64,000 nucleotides of DNA, taken from positions 2,294,001-2,358,000 of the forward strand of contig NZ_CP110636.1 of assembly GCF_026153355.1 (NCBI RefSeq). Reading direction: 5' to 3'. Below, piece by piece: positions 9,179 through 19,871 of this stretch. Origin of the DNA: Streptomyces endophytica. GTDB taxonomy: Bacteria > Actinomycetota > Actinomycetes > Streptomycetales > Streptomycetaceae. How positions within the stretch are numbered: the stretch's first letter is position 1; each line of letters starts with the position of its first letter. Both the position numbers and the translations under genes were made by a program. Below the pieces are notes generated by a model. The model saw only the letters and a list, made by a program, of their open reading frames with translations, was not told the origin of the DNA and did no database searches.

Positions 9179-10499
9179 TCCGCAACGCACACGTCAACGC
9201 CGGCCGCCCCCACCTCTGGTAATGCCTGACCCGTTGCAGCAGGTACTGCTCGCGGGTGGTGAAGTCCGGGTCCGGGCCCCTGAGGTGGGCGCGGCGGCGG
9301 TGGAAGGAGAGGGCGGTGGCGGCGGTGGTGTAGGCGGTGACGGCGCGGGCCGCGGCGGGGCCCTGGGTGCGGCGGGCGATGTCGCGGGCCAGGGCGCGGG
9401 TCTTGAGGGAGGACAGGGCGTCCGGCTCGGCGGGGGTGAGCCAGCCGGCCGTGATGTAGGGGGCGAGGTAGCCGGGGAGGGAGAGGAGCTCCTGTTTGCG
9501 GGCCCAGACGGCCAGGGACGTCAGGGCGAGGAAGACCGGGACCATGAAGAGCCCGTAGACGAGGAGGAAGCCGGCGTCGCCGAGGGAGGAGGCGGCGTTC
9601 CAGATGGCGTGCAGGAGGACGGCGGTGAGCAGGCCGAGGACGGCGAGGCCGATACGGGCGGCGCGGCGGCGGGGGTAGCGGGTGGCGGCTATGCCGAAGG
9701 CGAGGCCGGTGAGGATGGTGAAGAGGGGGTGGGCGAAGGGGGAGATGATGATGCGGACGAAGAAGGTGCCCACGGTGAGTGAGTCCAGGCCGCTGTGGCC
9801 CATGGACCGGTCCTCGCCGAAGGCGTTGCCCAGATAGACGATGTTCTCGGTGAAGGCGAAGCCGGTGGCGGTGATGCCGGCGATGACGATGCCGTCCGTG
9901 ATGCCGTCGAAGTCGCGCCGGCGGAAGCGGTAGAGGAGCAGTACGGCGGCGGCCTTCACCGTCTCCTCGACGACCGGGGCGATCGCCGTCGCGCCCCAGG
10001 TCTCGGCCTCGGAGGGCGAGGCGGACGCGATGTTGGCGGCGATCCAGTCGGTGGCGAAGCCGTTGGTGACCAGCGCCACCAGGGCCGCGGCACACGCCCC
10101 CCAGGCGAAGGCGAACGCGAGGTTCCGCCGGGGTTCCGGCTCGACGCGGTCGAGCCAGCGGAACGCCGCGAGCAGCAGCGGCACCGGGAAGACCGCGAGC
10201 CCCAGCCCGACGAGCAGGCCCTCGGTACCGGTCTCCCGGCGGACCGTCCCGACGATGATCCCGCCGGAGAGCGCGAGCAGGGATATCAGCGCGGTGGCGC
10301 GGAGCGTCCGGCCGCGGGTCCGGTCACGAGGCGTATCGCGGCCGGCACCGCGGGGCGTATCGGCGGTCGTGTCGCGCGGCGTGTCCCCGGTCGTCTCCCG
10401 GGGGGTGCCGTTGTTCGTGTCGCGGTTCGTACGGCGGAGCGTGCCGCGCCAGAGGGCTCTCCGGCGCGGCTGCGGCGGTGGCGGAACGGGCGGGTGCAC
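9102..10499 (-). CDS. PrsW-family intramembrane metalloprotease
   Basis: A 465-residue multi-span protein. The first 65 residues are a cytosolic arginine/threonine/aspartate-rich repeat (TPRDTT, TPRETTG, DTPRG). About eight hydrophobic segments follow. PrsW motifs are visible: EE in APVVEETVKAAAVLLLYR, FAFTENIVYLGN, and HAIWNAASSLG, plus the conserved HPLFT. PrsW proteases cleave membrane anti-sigma factors or other substrates within the bilayer. It lies 28 bp after trmB and is probably co-transcribed. The C-terminal 25 residues overlap the end of the convergent SRA-HNH gene by 77 bp, so the true stop may be earlier (possible indel near 9175-9200). Confidence 0.85.
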   Translation of the reverse strand: MHPPVPPPPQPRRRALWRGTLRRTNRDTNNGTPRETTGDTPRDTTADTPRGAGRDTPRDRTRGRTLRATALISLLALSGGIIVGTVRRETGTEGLLVGLGLAVFPVPLLLAAFRWLDRVEPEPRRNLAFAFAWGACAAALVALVTNGFATDWIAANIASASPSEAETWGATAIAPVVEETVKAAAVLLLYRFRRRDFDGITDGIVIAGITATGFAFTENIVYLGNAFGEDRSMGHSGLDSLTVGTFFVRIIISPFAHPLFTILTGLAFGIAATRYPRRRAARIGLAVLGLLTAVLLHAIWNAASSLGDAGFLLVYGLFMVPVFLALTSLAVWARKQELLSLPGYLAPYITAGWLTPAEPDALSSLKTRALARDIARRTQGPAAARAVTAYTTAATALSFHRRRAHLRGPDPDFTTREQYLLQRVRHYQRWGRPALTCALRTSRRTDGPPNATDADGCSRSVSGAP

Positions 10500-10527
10500 C
10501 CCTCGACCGTAACGAGCGGCGGCGGTC

Positions 10528-11454
10528 TTACGCGCCGCGGCGGCGGAACAGCAGGTCGTGGACGGTGTGGCCCTTGTCCAGGCCCTGGCCCTCGAACTTG
10601 GTGAGGGGCCGGAAGTCCGGACGTGGCGCGAAGCCGGGGTAGAGGTTCTCCAGCGTCGGCTCGGCGGAGAGCACGTCGAGCATCTGCTCGGCGTACGGCT
10701 CCCAGTCGGTCGCGCAGTGCACCAGCGCGCCGGGCGCGAGCCGGGTCGTCACCAGGGTGAGGAACTCCGGCTGGATCAGGCGCCGCTTGTGGTGACGCTT
10801 CTTGGGCCACGGGTCGGGGAAGTAGACGCGCAACCCGGCGAGGGAGCCCGGCGCCAGCATTTCGCGCAGCAGGATGATCGCGTCGCCGTTGGCCACCCGG
10901 ATGTTGGACAGGCCGTTCCGCTCCGCGAGACCGAGCAGATTGCCCTGGCCGGGGGTGTGCACGTCGCAGGCGAGGATGCCGGTGGCCGGGTCGGCGGCGG
11001 CCATCTGCGCGGTGGCCTCACCCATGCCGAAGCCGATCTCCAGCACGACCGGCAGGCCGCCGAAGAACGCGTCGAGGTCCAGCCGCGACAGCCCGTCGAT
11101 GTCCAGGCCCCACGTCGGCCACAGCCGGCGCAGCGCGTCGGCCTGCGAGGGCGACACCCGGCTGCGGCGGGGCTGGAAGGACCGGATCCGCCGCTCGTGG
11201 TGCGACCCCGCGGGGTCGGCCGCGGGCCCGGTGCCGTCGGGGAACATCGGCTCGCCACGGCGCGGCGCCGGCGCGGCACGCCGACCGTCGGCCACGGCCA
11301 CGGCTTCCACAGCGTCTGCTGCCACGGCGTCGGTCACGGGGGCGGGGGAGGGGATGCGGTTCTCGGACACAGTGGTTTCGATTCTACGGGGGTGCAGTGC
11401 GGGCTCCGGATCGCCGCAGCCCACGGACGCCTCCCCGCTCTGTCCGGGGGACAC
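10528..11454 (-). CDS. trmB: tRNA (guanine-N7-)-methyltransferase
   Basis: SAM-dependent enzyme making m7G46 in tRNA. The SAM site is LEIGFGMGEATAQMA, the conserved acidic region is VANGDAIILLRE, and the TrmB signature VYFPDPWPKKRHHKRRLIQ and FKFEGQG-like TKFEGQGLDKGH are present. The GTG at 11454 follows GGAG six bases upstream inside the end of the preceding gene, which suggests translational coupling; an alternative start (GTG 11370) would remove 28 residues not typical of the family. The first 90 residues are a low-complexity extension. The gene order lhgO, trmB, prsW is co-directional. Confidence 0.93.
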   Translation of the reverse strand: MSPGQSGEASVGCGDPEPALHPRRIETTVSENRIPSPAPVTDAVAADAVEAVAVADGRRAAPAPRRGEPMFPDGTGPAADPAGSHHERRIRSFQPRRSRVSPSQADALRRLWPTWGLDIDGLSRLDLDAFFGGLPVVLEIGFGMGEATAQMAAADPATGILACDVHTPGQGNLLGLAERNGLSNIRVANGDAIILLREMLAPGSLAGLRVYFPDPWPKKRHHKRRLIQPEFLTLVTTRLAPGALVHCATDWEPYAEQMLDVLSAEPTLENLYPGFAPRPDFRPLTKFEGQGLDKGHTVHDLLFRRRGA

Positions 11455-11456
11455 CC

Positions 11457-12675
11457 CTAGCTCCGGGCCGCCTCCAGCACCCCCAGCGCCCGGCGGGCCA
11501 CCTCGCGGCCGATGGGCAGGGAGGCGGTGGCGGCGGGGACGGGGCGTTCAGGACGTGGATCATGCCGGGGGATTCGGAGAAGAGGAAGTCGTCGACGAGG
11601 GTGCCGTCGGGAGGACGGCCTGGGCGCGGACGCCGGCCGGGCAGGGGAGGAGGTCCTCCTCGCGGGCTGCCGGGAGGAGGCGACGGACCGCGTCCGCGAA
11701 GGCGCGGCGGGAGAGGGAGCGGTGCAGTTCGCCGGCGCCGTAGCGCCAGTGGCGGCGGGCGATCCGCCAGGAGCCGGGGTAGGCGAGGGTGCCGGCCAGC
11801 TCGCCGGGGCGGACCGTGCGCCAGTCGTAGCCCTCGCGGGCCAGCGCGGGGACGGCGTTCGGGCCGATGTGGACGGCGCCGTCGATGCCGCGGGTGAGGT
11901 GGACGCCGAGGAACGGGAAGGCGGGGTCGGGGACCGGGTAGACCAGGCCGCGGACGAGGGCGGCGCGCTCCGGGGCGAGGGTGAAGTACTCACCGCGGAA
12001 GGGGACGATCCGCATCCGGGCGCATCGCCGGCCAGCCGGGCGATCCGGTCGCAGTGCAGCCCGGCGCAGTTGACCAGGGCGCGGGCGCGGTGGACCGTGC
12101 CGTCGGCCGTACGGACCGCCACCCGGCCGGGGCGGCGGCCGATCATCGTCACCTCGGCGCCGTAGACGATCCGGGCGCCGGCGTCCGCGGCGAGCGCGCC
12201 GAACCGGCGGGCGACCGCGCCGAAGTCGCAGATGCCGGTCGTGCCGACATGGATGGCGGCCAGGCCGCGGACTTCGGGTTCGTACTCCGCTATCTGGGCC
12301 GGGCCCAGCTCGCGGACCGGCAGGCCGTGCTCGCGGCCGCGCTGGATCAGGCCGTGCAGCCGGGGCAGCTCGCTGCGGTCGGTGGCGACGATCAGCTTGC
12401 CGGTGACCTCATGCGGAATGTCGTGTTCGGTGCAGAATTTCACCATTTCCGCCGAGCCCTGGAGAGCGAAGCGGGCCTTGAGCGAGCCGGGCGGGTAGTA
12501 GATGCCGCTGTGGATCACTCCGCTGTTGCGCCCGGTCTGATGCCGGGCCGGGCCCTGCTCCTTCTCCAGCACCACGACGCGCGTGCCCGGCGCGGGCGCG
12601 CGTGATCGCATACGCCGTAGAGAGCCCGATGATGCCGGCGCCGATCACCAGCACGTCGCAGTCGTACGACGACAC
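11457..12675 (-). pseudogene. lhgO: L-2-hydroxyglutarate oxidase (FAD), several frameshifts
   Basis: FAD enzyme oxidising L-2-hydroxyglutarate to 2-oxoglutarate. Frame 1 (from ATG 12675) has the dinucleotide fold CDVLVIGAGIIGLSTAYAIT. Frame 2 holds VVVLEKEQGPARHQTGRNSG and VIHSGIYYPPGSLKA, the hallmark of the family, through [17 protein letters not shown]. Frame 3 (to about 11600) has [14 protein letters not shown] and [17 protein letters not shown]. The last residues return to frame 2 (ATASLPIGREVARRALGVLE). Breaks are near 12600, 12015, 11610 and 11550. The homologous protein is full length when frames are joined, so indel error is as likely as real loss. Confidence 0.88.
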
Positions 12676-12936
12676 TGCACCTCCCCAACCGCATGCCCAA
12701 CCGCATGACCGCAGGCCCGACCGTCACCGCGGGCCCGCGCGCCATCCCGACGACGTATCCCATCATGACGGCCCGCACTGACAATCCCGTCGGCATTTCC
12801 GCTCGGCGTGCGTTCACCGGCACCCCGGAGGCGGGCCCGGTCGCGGACCACCGCCCGGCCCGCCGGCCCGCCGCCCGGCCCCCGGCCCGCCGGCCCCGCC
12901 GCCCGGCCGGCCCGGGGCAAGAACCTCCCCGCCTCG

Positions 12937-14381
12937 CTACGCCGGCGCCGCCAGCAAGGGTCTCGCCCGTTCCCGCAGCTCCACGACCCGCGGCTCGTCG
13001 CCGTACGGTTCGAGGCGGTGCAGCAGATCGCGGACGTACTCCGTCGTACGGGCCGAGGAGATCCGGCCCGCCACCTCGACCGCACGGGCGCCCGCCGCGC
13101 AGGCCGCGTCCAGATTGCCGGACTCCAGTTCGGCCACCGCGGACACCACCAGTCGCAGGCCGTGCGACCGGACGAACTCCTCGGTCGGCCGGGACAGCGC
13201 CTGCTCGGTGAAGCGGCGCACCTGGCGGGGCAGCCGCAGGTCGCGGTAGCACTCGGCCGCGTCGGCGGCGAACCGCTCGTACGAGTAGAAGTCCAGCCAC
13301 GACGGGTCGGGGTCGCCGCTCCGGGACCGCTCCAGCCAGCCCTCGGACGCCTTCAGCGCCACCTCGCACGCCCGCGCCTCACCGGCCTTGGCCTGCGCCC
13401 GCGCCTCCACCAGTCGGAAGAAGCTCATGGTGCGGGCGGTGGCCAGACCGCGGTTGCGCTCCAGCGCCGCCTGGGCGAGGTCGACGCCCTCGTCGGCGAA
13501 GCCGCGGTACGTCGCCTGGAGGGACATCGAGGCGAGGACGTACCCGCCGAGGGGACGTCGGCGGCCGCCCGGGCGAGCCGCAGCGCCTGGATGTAGTAGC
13601 GCTGCGCGGCCTCCTGCTGGCCGGTGTCGAAGGCCATCCACCCCGCGAGCCGGGTGAGCTCGGAGGTCGCCCCGAAGAGCGCCCGGCCCACCTCGTCGCT
13701 GTACGAGGCGAGCAGCAACGGCGCCGCGTCCACCCGCAGGCACTCCGGCACCATGGACGAACGCCAGTCCCCGCCGCCGTACTTGGAGTCCCAGCGGCGC
13801 GCGTCCTCCGCCGCCTCGCGCAGCTTGCTGACGTCGCTGTGGCCCACATGCTGCGGGATCCCCGCGTCGCCGGCCGCCGCGGCGTCCTTGTCGCGCGCCT
13901 CGGCCGCCTCCCGGGCCACCGAGCTGTCGGCCGGGATATCAGCCAGCGCGAGGCGGGCGTGGCGTACGCGCTCACCGCGAAGGATCCGGCCAGGCTCTGC
14001 CAGATGCCGCCCCGCCGCCCGCCGCCCGGCCAGATCGAGACGGTAGAGCTCGGTCGCCGAGCGCACCGCGGCGCCCACATCGCGCGGGAAGGCCAGACCG
14101 ACCTCGGGTGCCGGGTCCGCGTCGGCCAGCCCGATTTCGTGCAACGGCACCGGTCGGCCCAGCTTGCTGCCGATCGCGGACGCGATCAGATGGGGCGCGG
14201 CGCCCTGCGGCACCATGCCCTTGGAGACCCATCGCGCCACCGACGTCTTGTCATAACGAAGCGTCAGCCCGCGCTGCGCGCCGAGGTCGTTGACCCGGCG
14301 GGCCAGTCCGGCGTTGCTGATACCCGCGAGGGCGAGAACGGTGCCGAGCTTCTCGTTCGGCCCGCGTATATCCCTGGACAT
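12937..14381 (-). pseudogene. HTH/TPR-type transcriptional regulator (sporulation-associated, NsdA-like), frameshifted
   Basis: The ATG at 14381 is preceded by GAGGGG. N-terminal about 75 residues: a helix-turn-helix of the kind found in Streptomyces developmental regulators ([35 protein letters not shown]). A helical repeat part follows ([80 protein letters not shown]). Three breaks are seen: near 14035 and 13940, where [20 protein letters not shown] is read in a different frame, and near 13560. The joined product is about 480 residues and resembles the NsdA-type family of repressors of sporulation and antibiotic production; that assignment is by similarity of the N-terminal region as I remember it. 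Confidence 0.75.
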
Positions 14382-15181
14382 GCGCACCCCTCGACACAGC
14401 GACAGCCGCCCCGCTACCCCGGGGCATGCGTCCACCCAGAGTAGTTCGCCGGATCCCGACCGTTAAGGGTCGGTCTCCCGGATGGCGAGATTCATGTTCA
14501 GACAGGGGTGCGGGAGTTGGCATGTGCTCCGGGTACGTGTGCCCGTGCGCCTGTCCGTGCGCGCTGGTCGCCCGACCTCGGGAGCGCTTCCATGGCTGGT
14601 GCGTGGGTCGGCCCGCTGCACTGGATCCAGTGGGCTGGGGGACACCGTCACCTCATTCCCCGCGGGTGACGGTCCGGTCCGGGGGGCGTAGCCCGCTTCC
14701 CGGACCGTCGCGCAGGCCGTCCACCGTAGGATCGTGCCGCCGGTTGACATGAGGCCCGTAGTTGTCAACTGCGCTGTGCCGTACGGACTTTGGCCGAAAA
14801 CCGACGGGTGACGATTTCGCGCCGCGGCGCGTCGAGGAGCGCCGCGCGGGCGCCCCGGGGGCCACACGGGGGGCCTACCGGGGGCGAGTTGGCGCAGCGG
14901 CGGAGCAAGTACCACATCAAGATGACCAGTTGTCGGTTTTGCCGACACGTTGCGCCACGCCGCGCCGCGGGTGGGCCGTCGACCCTCCGCGCCCGCCGCC
15001 CGCCGTCCGCCGTGAACTGCCCGTATACGTCCCGCTCCGACGTCTCCGCCACGCCGTTGTCATGGCAGCATGGTCGCCACTACGGGCGGCACGGCCGTCA
15101 CGACAGCTCGGCGACAGCTTGGCAATCCGCTGTACGGGGCGGCCGTTGGCCCTGGCGGGCGGGAATTCGGGTGGAGGCGGC
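14382..15181. other. Long intergenic region (800 bp) with short inverted repeats
   Basis: No credible gene is seen; frames here have the skewed composition of shadow ORFs. It separates divergent genes. Two small dyads stand out: GTTGACA at 14743-14749 with TGTCAAC at 14763-14769, and TGTCGG (14931-14936) with CCGACA (14942-14947), the latter a 6-bp hairpin with a TTTTG loop. The first could be an operator overlapping a TTGACA -35 box for the rightward gene. Confidence 0.45.
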
Positions 15182-17273
15182 ATGCGCTGGTTGGTGGGGT
15201 GGAGCAGTGCCGCCACGAGGCCGTCCGCCGCGGACCCGGACGGCGTCGGGAGCAGCACCGTCCTCCCCGTGGGCGCGCACCTCCTCTGGGGCGACCCGGA
15301 CCCCCTGTGGGCGGTCGGCGACTGGCGGCCGGACGAGGTCCGCGTCGTCCAGGCCGACCCCGAGACCCGGCTCGCCGTCTTCGGCATCTGCGGGGCCACC
15401 GACGACCAGCTGCGGGTCGGCCTGTACGCGGCGCGCGGGGGCGCACTGCGGCACCTCACCGCCTGGTCCGGCAGCTACACCGCGGTCGTCCAGGTAGGAC
15501 GGCGGATCACCGTCACCGGCGACCTGGCCGGCGCCCGCCCCGTCTTCCACACCCCGTGGGCGGGCGGCACCGCCTACGCCACCGCCGCGCTGCCGCTCGC
15601 CGACCTGATCGAGGCAGCCTCGACATCGGCCACCTCGCCGCGCTGCTGGCCTGCCCCGACGCCCCCGAGGCGCTCGGCGCCGGCACCCCGTACGAGGGCG
15701 TCCGCCGGATCCCGCCCGGCCACGCCCTGGTGCTGCGCGGCGGCGCCAGCGAGATCACCTCCTACGAGCCGACCGCCTCGCTCGCCGTCGCCGCACCCCA
15801 ACTCCCGCCGGAACAGGCGGTGGACGGGGTCCGGGACGCGCTCGTCGAGGCCGTCCGCGCCCGGCTGGCGGTCCCCCGGCACGCCCCGGACCCGGACGGG
15901 CTCGACGGCCTCGACCCCGGCCCGGTGCCCGGCATGGGCCCGCCGAGCGGCGTGCGGCCCGCGGCGCGCCGGCCCCGGGCGTCGGCGCCGACCTCTCCGG
16001 AGGCAGCGCGTCCGGAACCCTCGCCCTTCTGGCCGCCGGTCTGCCCGGCCGCCCCGGACGCCTCAACGGCCACGGGGAACGCCTGCTGGCCGTCACCTTC
16101 AACGACCGCGCCACCAATGGCGCGCGGCCCACCACGACGCCGAACTGGAGCGGGCCCGCAGCATCGCCGACAACCCGCGGCTGCACCACGTCGTCGTCGC
16201 CGCCGGCGAAGAGGCCCTCCCGTATGCCGACCTCGACAGCGGCCCGCTCACGGACGAGCCCGGGCCCTCCCTGACGGTGGCGAGCCGCCACCGGCGCCGG
16301 CTGCTGGCCGGCAGCGCGGACCACTTCGTCGGGCACGGCGCCCGGCAGGTCCTCGACGCCCACCCCGCCCGGCTCGCCGACCTGCTCATGGACCGCCGCC
16401 GGCGCCATCTGCTGCGGCCGGTCACCGCACTCGCCAAGGCGGACGGCCCGTCCGCCCAGTCCGTCCTGGTGCCGTTCACCGTCTACCGGGCCGCGCGGCG
16501 GCTCGCCCGTACGCCGTATCCGGAGGGCATCACGGAGGCCGCGCGGCGCCTGCTGGAGCGGCAGTTCGCCGACGAGCCGGTGACCGGCGGGGCGGTGGAC
16601 GCCTCGCTGGCCGCGCTGACCTGGTGCCGTCCCGGTCCCGCGGCGCGCTGGCTGACGGGTGAGGCGCTGGCCGAAGTATCGGTTCGCCTCAGCGAGGCGG
16701 CGTCCCGAACGGCCGCGGTCGGGCGCCCGGTGAGCGGCGGGCCCGCGCGGCGCTGGCCCGGCAGGCCGCCGACCACCGGGTCTTCGAGCAGGCCGCGGAG
16801 GTCCGCAGCCAGCGGCTGCACGCGCCCTTCCTCGACAACCAGGTGGTGCTCGCCTGCCGCGCGCTCCCGGACACGCTCCGGGTGCAGCCGGGCGCGCGGG
16901 CCGCCGTCCTGCGCTCCGTACTGGCCGGCGCGGGCGTACGGGACCTGCCGCCCGGCTGGGGCGCGACCTCGCACGTCACCCACGCCGCGGCGGTACGCGC
17001 CGGGCTGCGCGGTGCGGTCGGCGACCTGGTGCAGCTCTTCGACGCGCCCCTGCTGGCCGATGCCGGCCTGATCGAGGCGCGGGTGGTCCGCACCGCCCTC
17101 CGGGCGGCGGCCGAGGGCGCCGCGCTCCCGATGGACGGGCTGGCGGAACTCGTCGCCACGGAGCTGTGGTTGCGCCGCTGGTCGCCCGCCGCGGCAGCTG
17201 CTGGACCGGGGCGGAGGCGCCGCGCCAGAAGGCGGTCGCGGGCGGAGTGGTGCCGCGCGCCCGGTTGTCCTGA
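15182..17273 (+). pseudogene. Asparagine-synthase-like protein, multiple frameshifts
   Basis: ATG at 15182 after GGAGG. The N-terminal half resembles a glutaminase-like (Ntn-fold) domain without its N-terminal cysteine (MRWLVGWSS, VVQVGRRITVTGDLAGARPV). The synthetase half has the ATP-binding SGG-type motif in GVGADLSGGSASGTLALLAAG. Later blocks are ARSIADNPRLHHVVVAAGEE, DHFVGHGARQVLDAHPARLA, AALTWCRPGPAARWL, APFLDNQVVLACRALPDTLR, DLPPGWGA and the end AVAGGVVPRARLS. At least five breaks are needed, near 15620, 15955, 16130, 16700 and 17190, to join them. The family is conserved in Streptomyces; the substrate is unknown. It is related to the lasso-peptide cyclase fold, but no precursor, B protein or transporter is nearby. 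Confidence 0.82.
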
Positions 17274-17544
17274 GGGGCCCGCTGCGCGGACGGGCACCGG
17301 GCACGCTCGCGGTGCCCGCCTCTCCGTAGGTGCCCGCCCCTTCCCGTAGGCACGCGGCCGCCCCTGAGCGGGGCTTCCGGGAGGGCCGGTTCCGCCCGGG
17401 TCGCGGGCGGCGCGAGGCGTGACGCCGGGCGCGCGGCCTGTGCGCCGGGCAGGGCCGCGCGTGCGACGGCGGGACGCAAGGGGGCACGCCCGGGGCGTAC
17501 GCCTGGAAGCCCGTCCGTGGGCGTCGCTCGCGCCGCCGGCCGAC

Positions 17545-19542
17545 TCAGCGGCAGGTGATGCGGGCCTCCGCCCAGTCGCCCAGGGCCACCGAGTCCAGGG
17601 GCGTCGCCGGGTCGACGACGAGGCGCAGGGTCCGGTGGCCGGTCAGGGGGACGTGGACCGGGACGGCCCGCTGATCGCCGTGGACCACCGCGGACCGCCA
17701 GAGCCGCTCGCCGTCCGCGTATACGGAGAAGCGCAGGGCGCCGATCCCCATGCTGAGGTCGTCGACGCCCACCACGGCGTCGTAGGAGGTGCACGGACGG
17801 TTGAGGTCGATGAGGACCGACGACCCGGCGTGCATGGTCGCGCCGTGTGCGTAGGTCGTCCCGGCGATCTTCGGCGACCGGCGCTGCCACAGCCAGCCGC
17901 TCCCCAGGGTGCGCACCTCCGGCTGGCTGCCGTCGCCCATGAAGTCGTGGTCGAGCGCGGCGACCTGGTACGTGGTCGGGGCGGGCTCCGGCGGCTTCGG
18001 GTGGTGCCGGGGCGGCTCGGGCGCGGGCGTCGGAGGCGGAGTCGGTGCGGGCGGATGGGGGGTGGGCGTCGGAGTGGTGGGCGCCGGGCGGGACGGTGCC
18101 GAGTGGGGTGCCGACGGGTGCGACGGGTGCGACGGGGCCGGCTCGGCGGTCGGGGCGGCGCCGGCCGCCGGTGGCAGCGGCTTCGCCGGGGCGGGCGACG
18201 GATGGCGCGGCGCGGCGGGGGCCGGCCGCTGCGGCTCGGCCCGCGGTGCGGCGCCGGCGTGGGGCCGCCGCCGGCCAGCGCGAGCGCGAGCGTCACACCG
18301 GCCACCGCAACCCCGACCCCGATGCCGACCTTGACCGGGGCGCCGAGCCCCTCACTCACGGCGGCGCCGCCCGCACCACCCGCGCCGCCCGCCGTACCGG
18401 AACCGCCCGTGGCCGCGGCGGCCGCACCCGCCCCGGCCGCACCCGCGACCCCGGCCGCCGCGGCGGCCGTCTTCACGGCGTACCCGGCGGCGAACCAGCC
18501 GATGACCGCCACCGGCAGCACCGCGCCGATCCGCTCGTTGACGTGCTCGACCTCCAGCGCCGCGGTACGGCACCGGGCGCAGCCGTCCAGGTGCTCGCGC
18601 AGGCCCCGTTCGGCCCGCATCCGCAGCCCGCCGCGGCGTACGCGCCGAGCCGGTCGGCGTACCGGGCGCAGTCCCCGCCGGCGGTCAGCGACTGGCTGAC
18701 GTGGGCCTGCAGGTACGCCTGCTTGAGGCCCTCGCGGGCCCGGTGCGCCAATACGGCGGTGGCGTTCGCGGTCAGCCCCAGCAACGGAGCGACCTCGCTC
18801 GGCGACTCGTCCTCGACCGTGGTGTGCCACAGCACGGTCTGATAGCGCTCCGGCAGGCTGCGGAACGCCCGCACGGCCATCGACTGCTCGGCCTCGTGCA
18901 GGGCACGCACGTCCGCACCCAGGTCCAGGGTGCCGTCGTCCAGCGCCGCACCGTCCGCGGAGACCGCGAACACCGCGAAGTCCTCGACCAGCTGCTCGCG
19001 CCGGGCGGTCTTCGCCCAGGAGGCGGCGACCCGGCGGACGGTGGTCAGCAGATAGGCGCGGACCGCGGTGCCGGGGCCCGCGCCGCCGCGCACCGCCTGC
19101 AGCGTCCGGGCGAAGACCTCACCGGTCAGGTCCTCGGCGGTGTGCTCGTCGCGGCAGCAGTGCCGGGCATAGCGCCGGACCGCGTCGGCGTGCCGGCGGT
19201 ACATCTCCTCGTACGCACTGTCGTCGCCGGCCCGCATGCCGGCGATCAACTGGTCGTCGGACGGCGGGAATTGATCCGCCTCGCCGGCTCCTCGCGCGGC
19301 GTCCCGGGAGCCCCCCGGACGGCCGTGCGGCGCCGGCCGGCCGGCCCCGTCGCGCTGCGGCGGCACGCTGGGGCCGTCGCCCGCCGGACCGCCGGCGCGG
19401 GCATGCGTCCGGCCGGCCCGCCCGTCGGCGCGGTGGTCCCCAACGGCCCGGTCTGCCCGGGCACCTGAGGGGACGGCGCCGTCCCGGACCCGCCCGGCCC
19501 GGTCTCGCCGTCGCGTTGCTCGTCCCGCCCGTCAACACCCAT
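17545..19542 (-). pseudogene. ECF-type sigma factor fused to membrane segment and NPCBM-like domain, frameshifted
   Basis: From about 19310 to 18640 the frame encodes an ECF sigma factor: region 2 (YEEMYRRHADAVRRYARHCC, HTAEDLTGEVFARTLQAVRG, AYLLTTVRRVAASW) and region 4 (RAFRSLPERYQTVLWHTTVE, PSEVAPLLGLTANATAVLAH). After a break near 18630 comes a zinc-finger-like REHLDGCARCR, a transmembrane segment (IGAVLPVAVIGWFAAGYAVK) and a glycine/alanine stretch; after a break near 18250, a proline-rich linker and a C-terminal NPCBM/NEW2-like beta domain (about 130 aa: GSGWLWQRRSPKIAG, GTTYAHGATMHAGSSVLIDL). A third break near 19370 may link an N-terminal start at 19542. A sigma factor with its own membrane and carbohydrate-binding tail could sense the envelope directly. 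Confidence 0.78.
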
Positions 19543-19871
19543 CGCCGAGGCCCCCGAAGCCGCCGTCACACCCGAATACCGCGCAAAGCGTGCCACATCG
19601 GGCGGCGGCGCCTCAGGGCCTCGTCCGTCAACCACTCATCCGAGGGGAGCGTCCGTCCGCCCGCACGGGCGTTCACCCGTACGGGCCATATGGCGCAATC
19701 GGGTCATACGGCGCGGGAAACCCGTACGGACCACTTTGCCGGCCGAGATCGCGGGCCGAGCTCACCTCGCGCACGAGAGCGCGAGACGCCCCCCGTGGTC
19801 CGTCGGTCCGGTCCCGCCGGCTCCGGGGCACGAGGCCACCAGGCCGCCCCACCGGGACCGGACCACCGACG
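19543..19871. other. Intergenic region, no feature seen
   Basis: About 330 bp between the sigma factor start and the TetR stop; short frames do not look protein-like and no clear promoter or dyad is seen. Confidence 0.4.

Noticed and set aside
14463..14948. A 161-residue leftward protein in the 800-bp gap
   Set aside because: Composition is typical of shadow frames, no conserved block and no ribosome binding site.
14790..17349. A lasso-peptide (RiPP) cluster around the asparagine-synthase-like protein
   Set aside because: No leader peptidase, RRE protein, ABC transporter or plausible precursor peptide in either strand near it; the neighbours are a regulator and a sigma factor.
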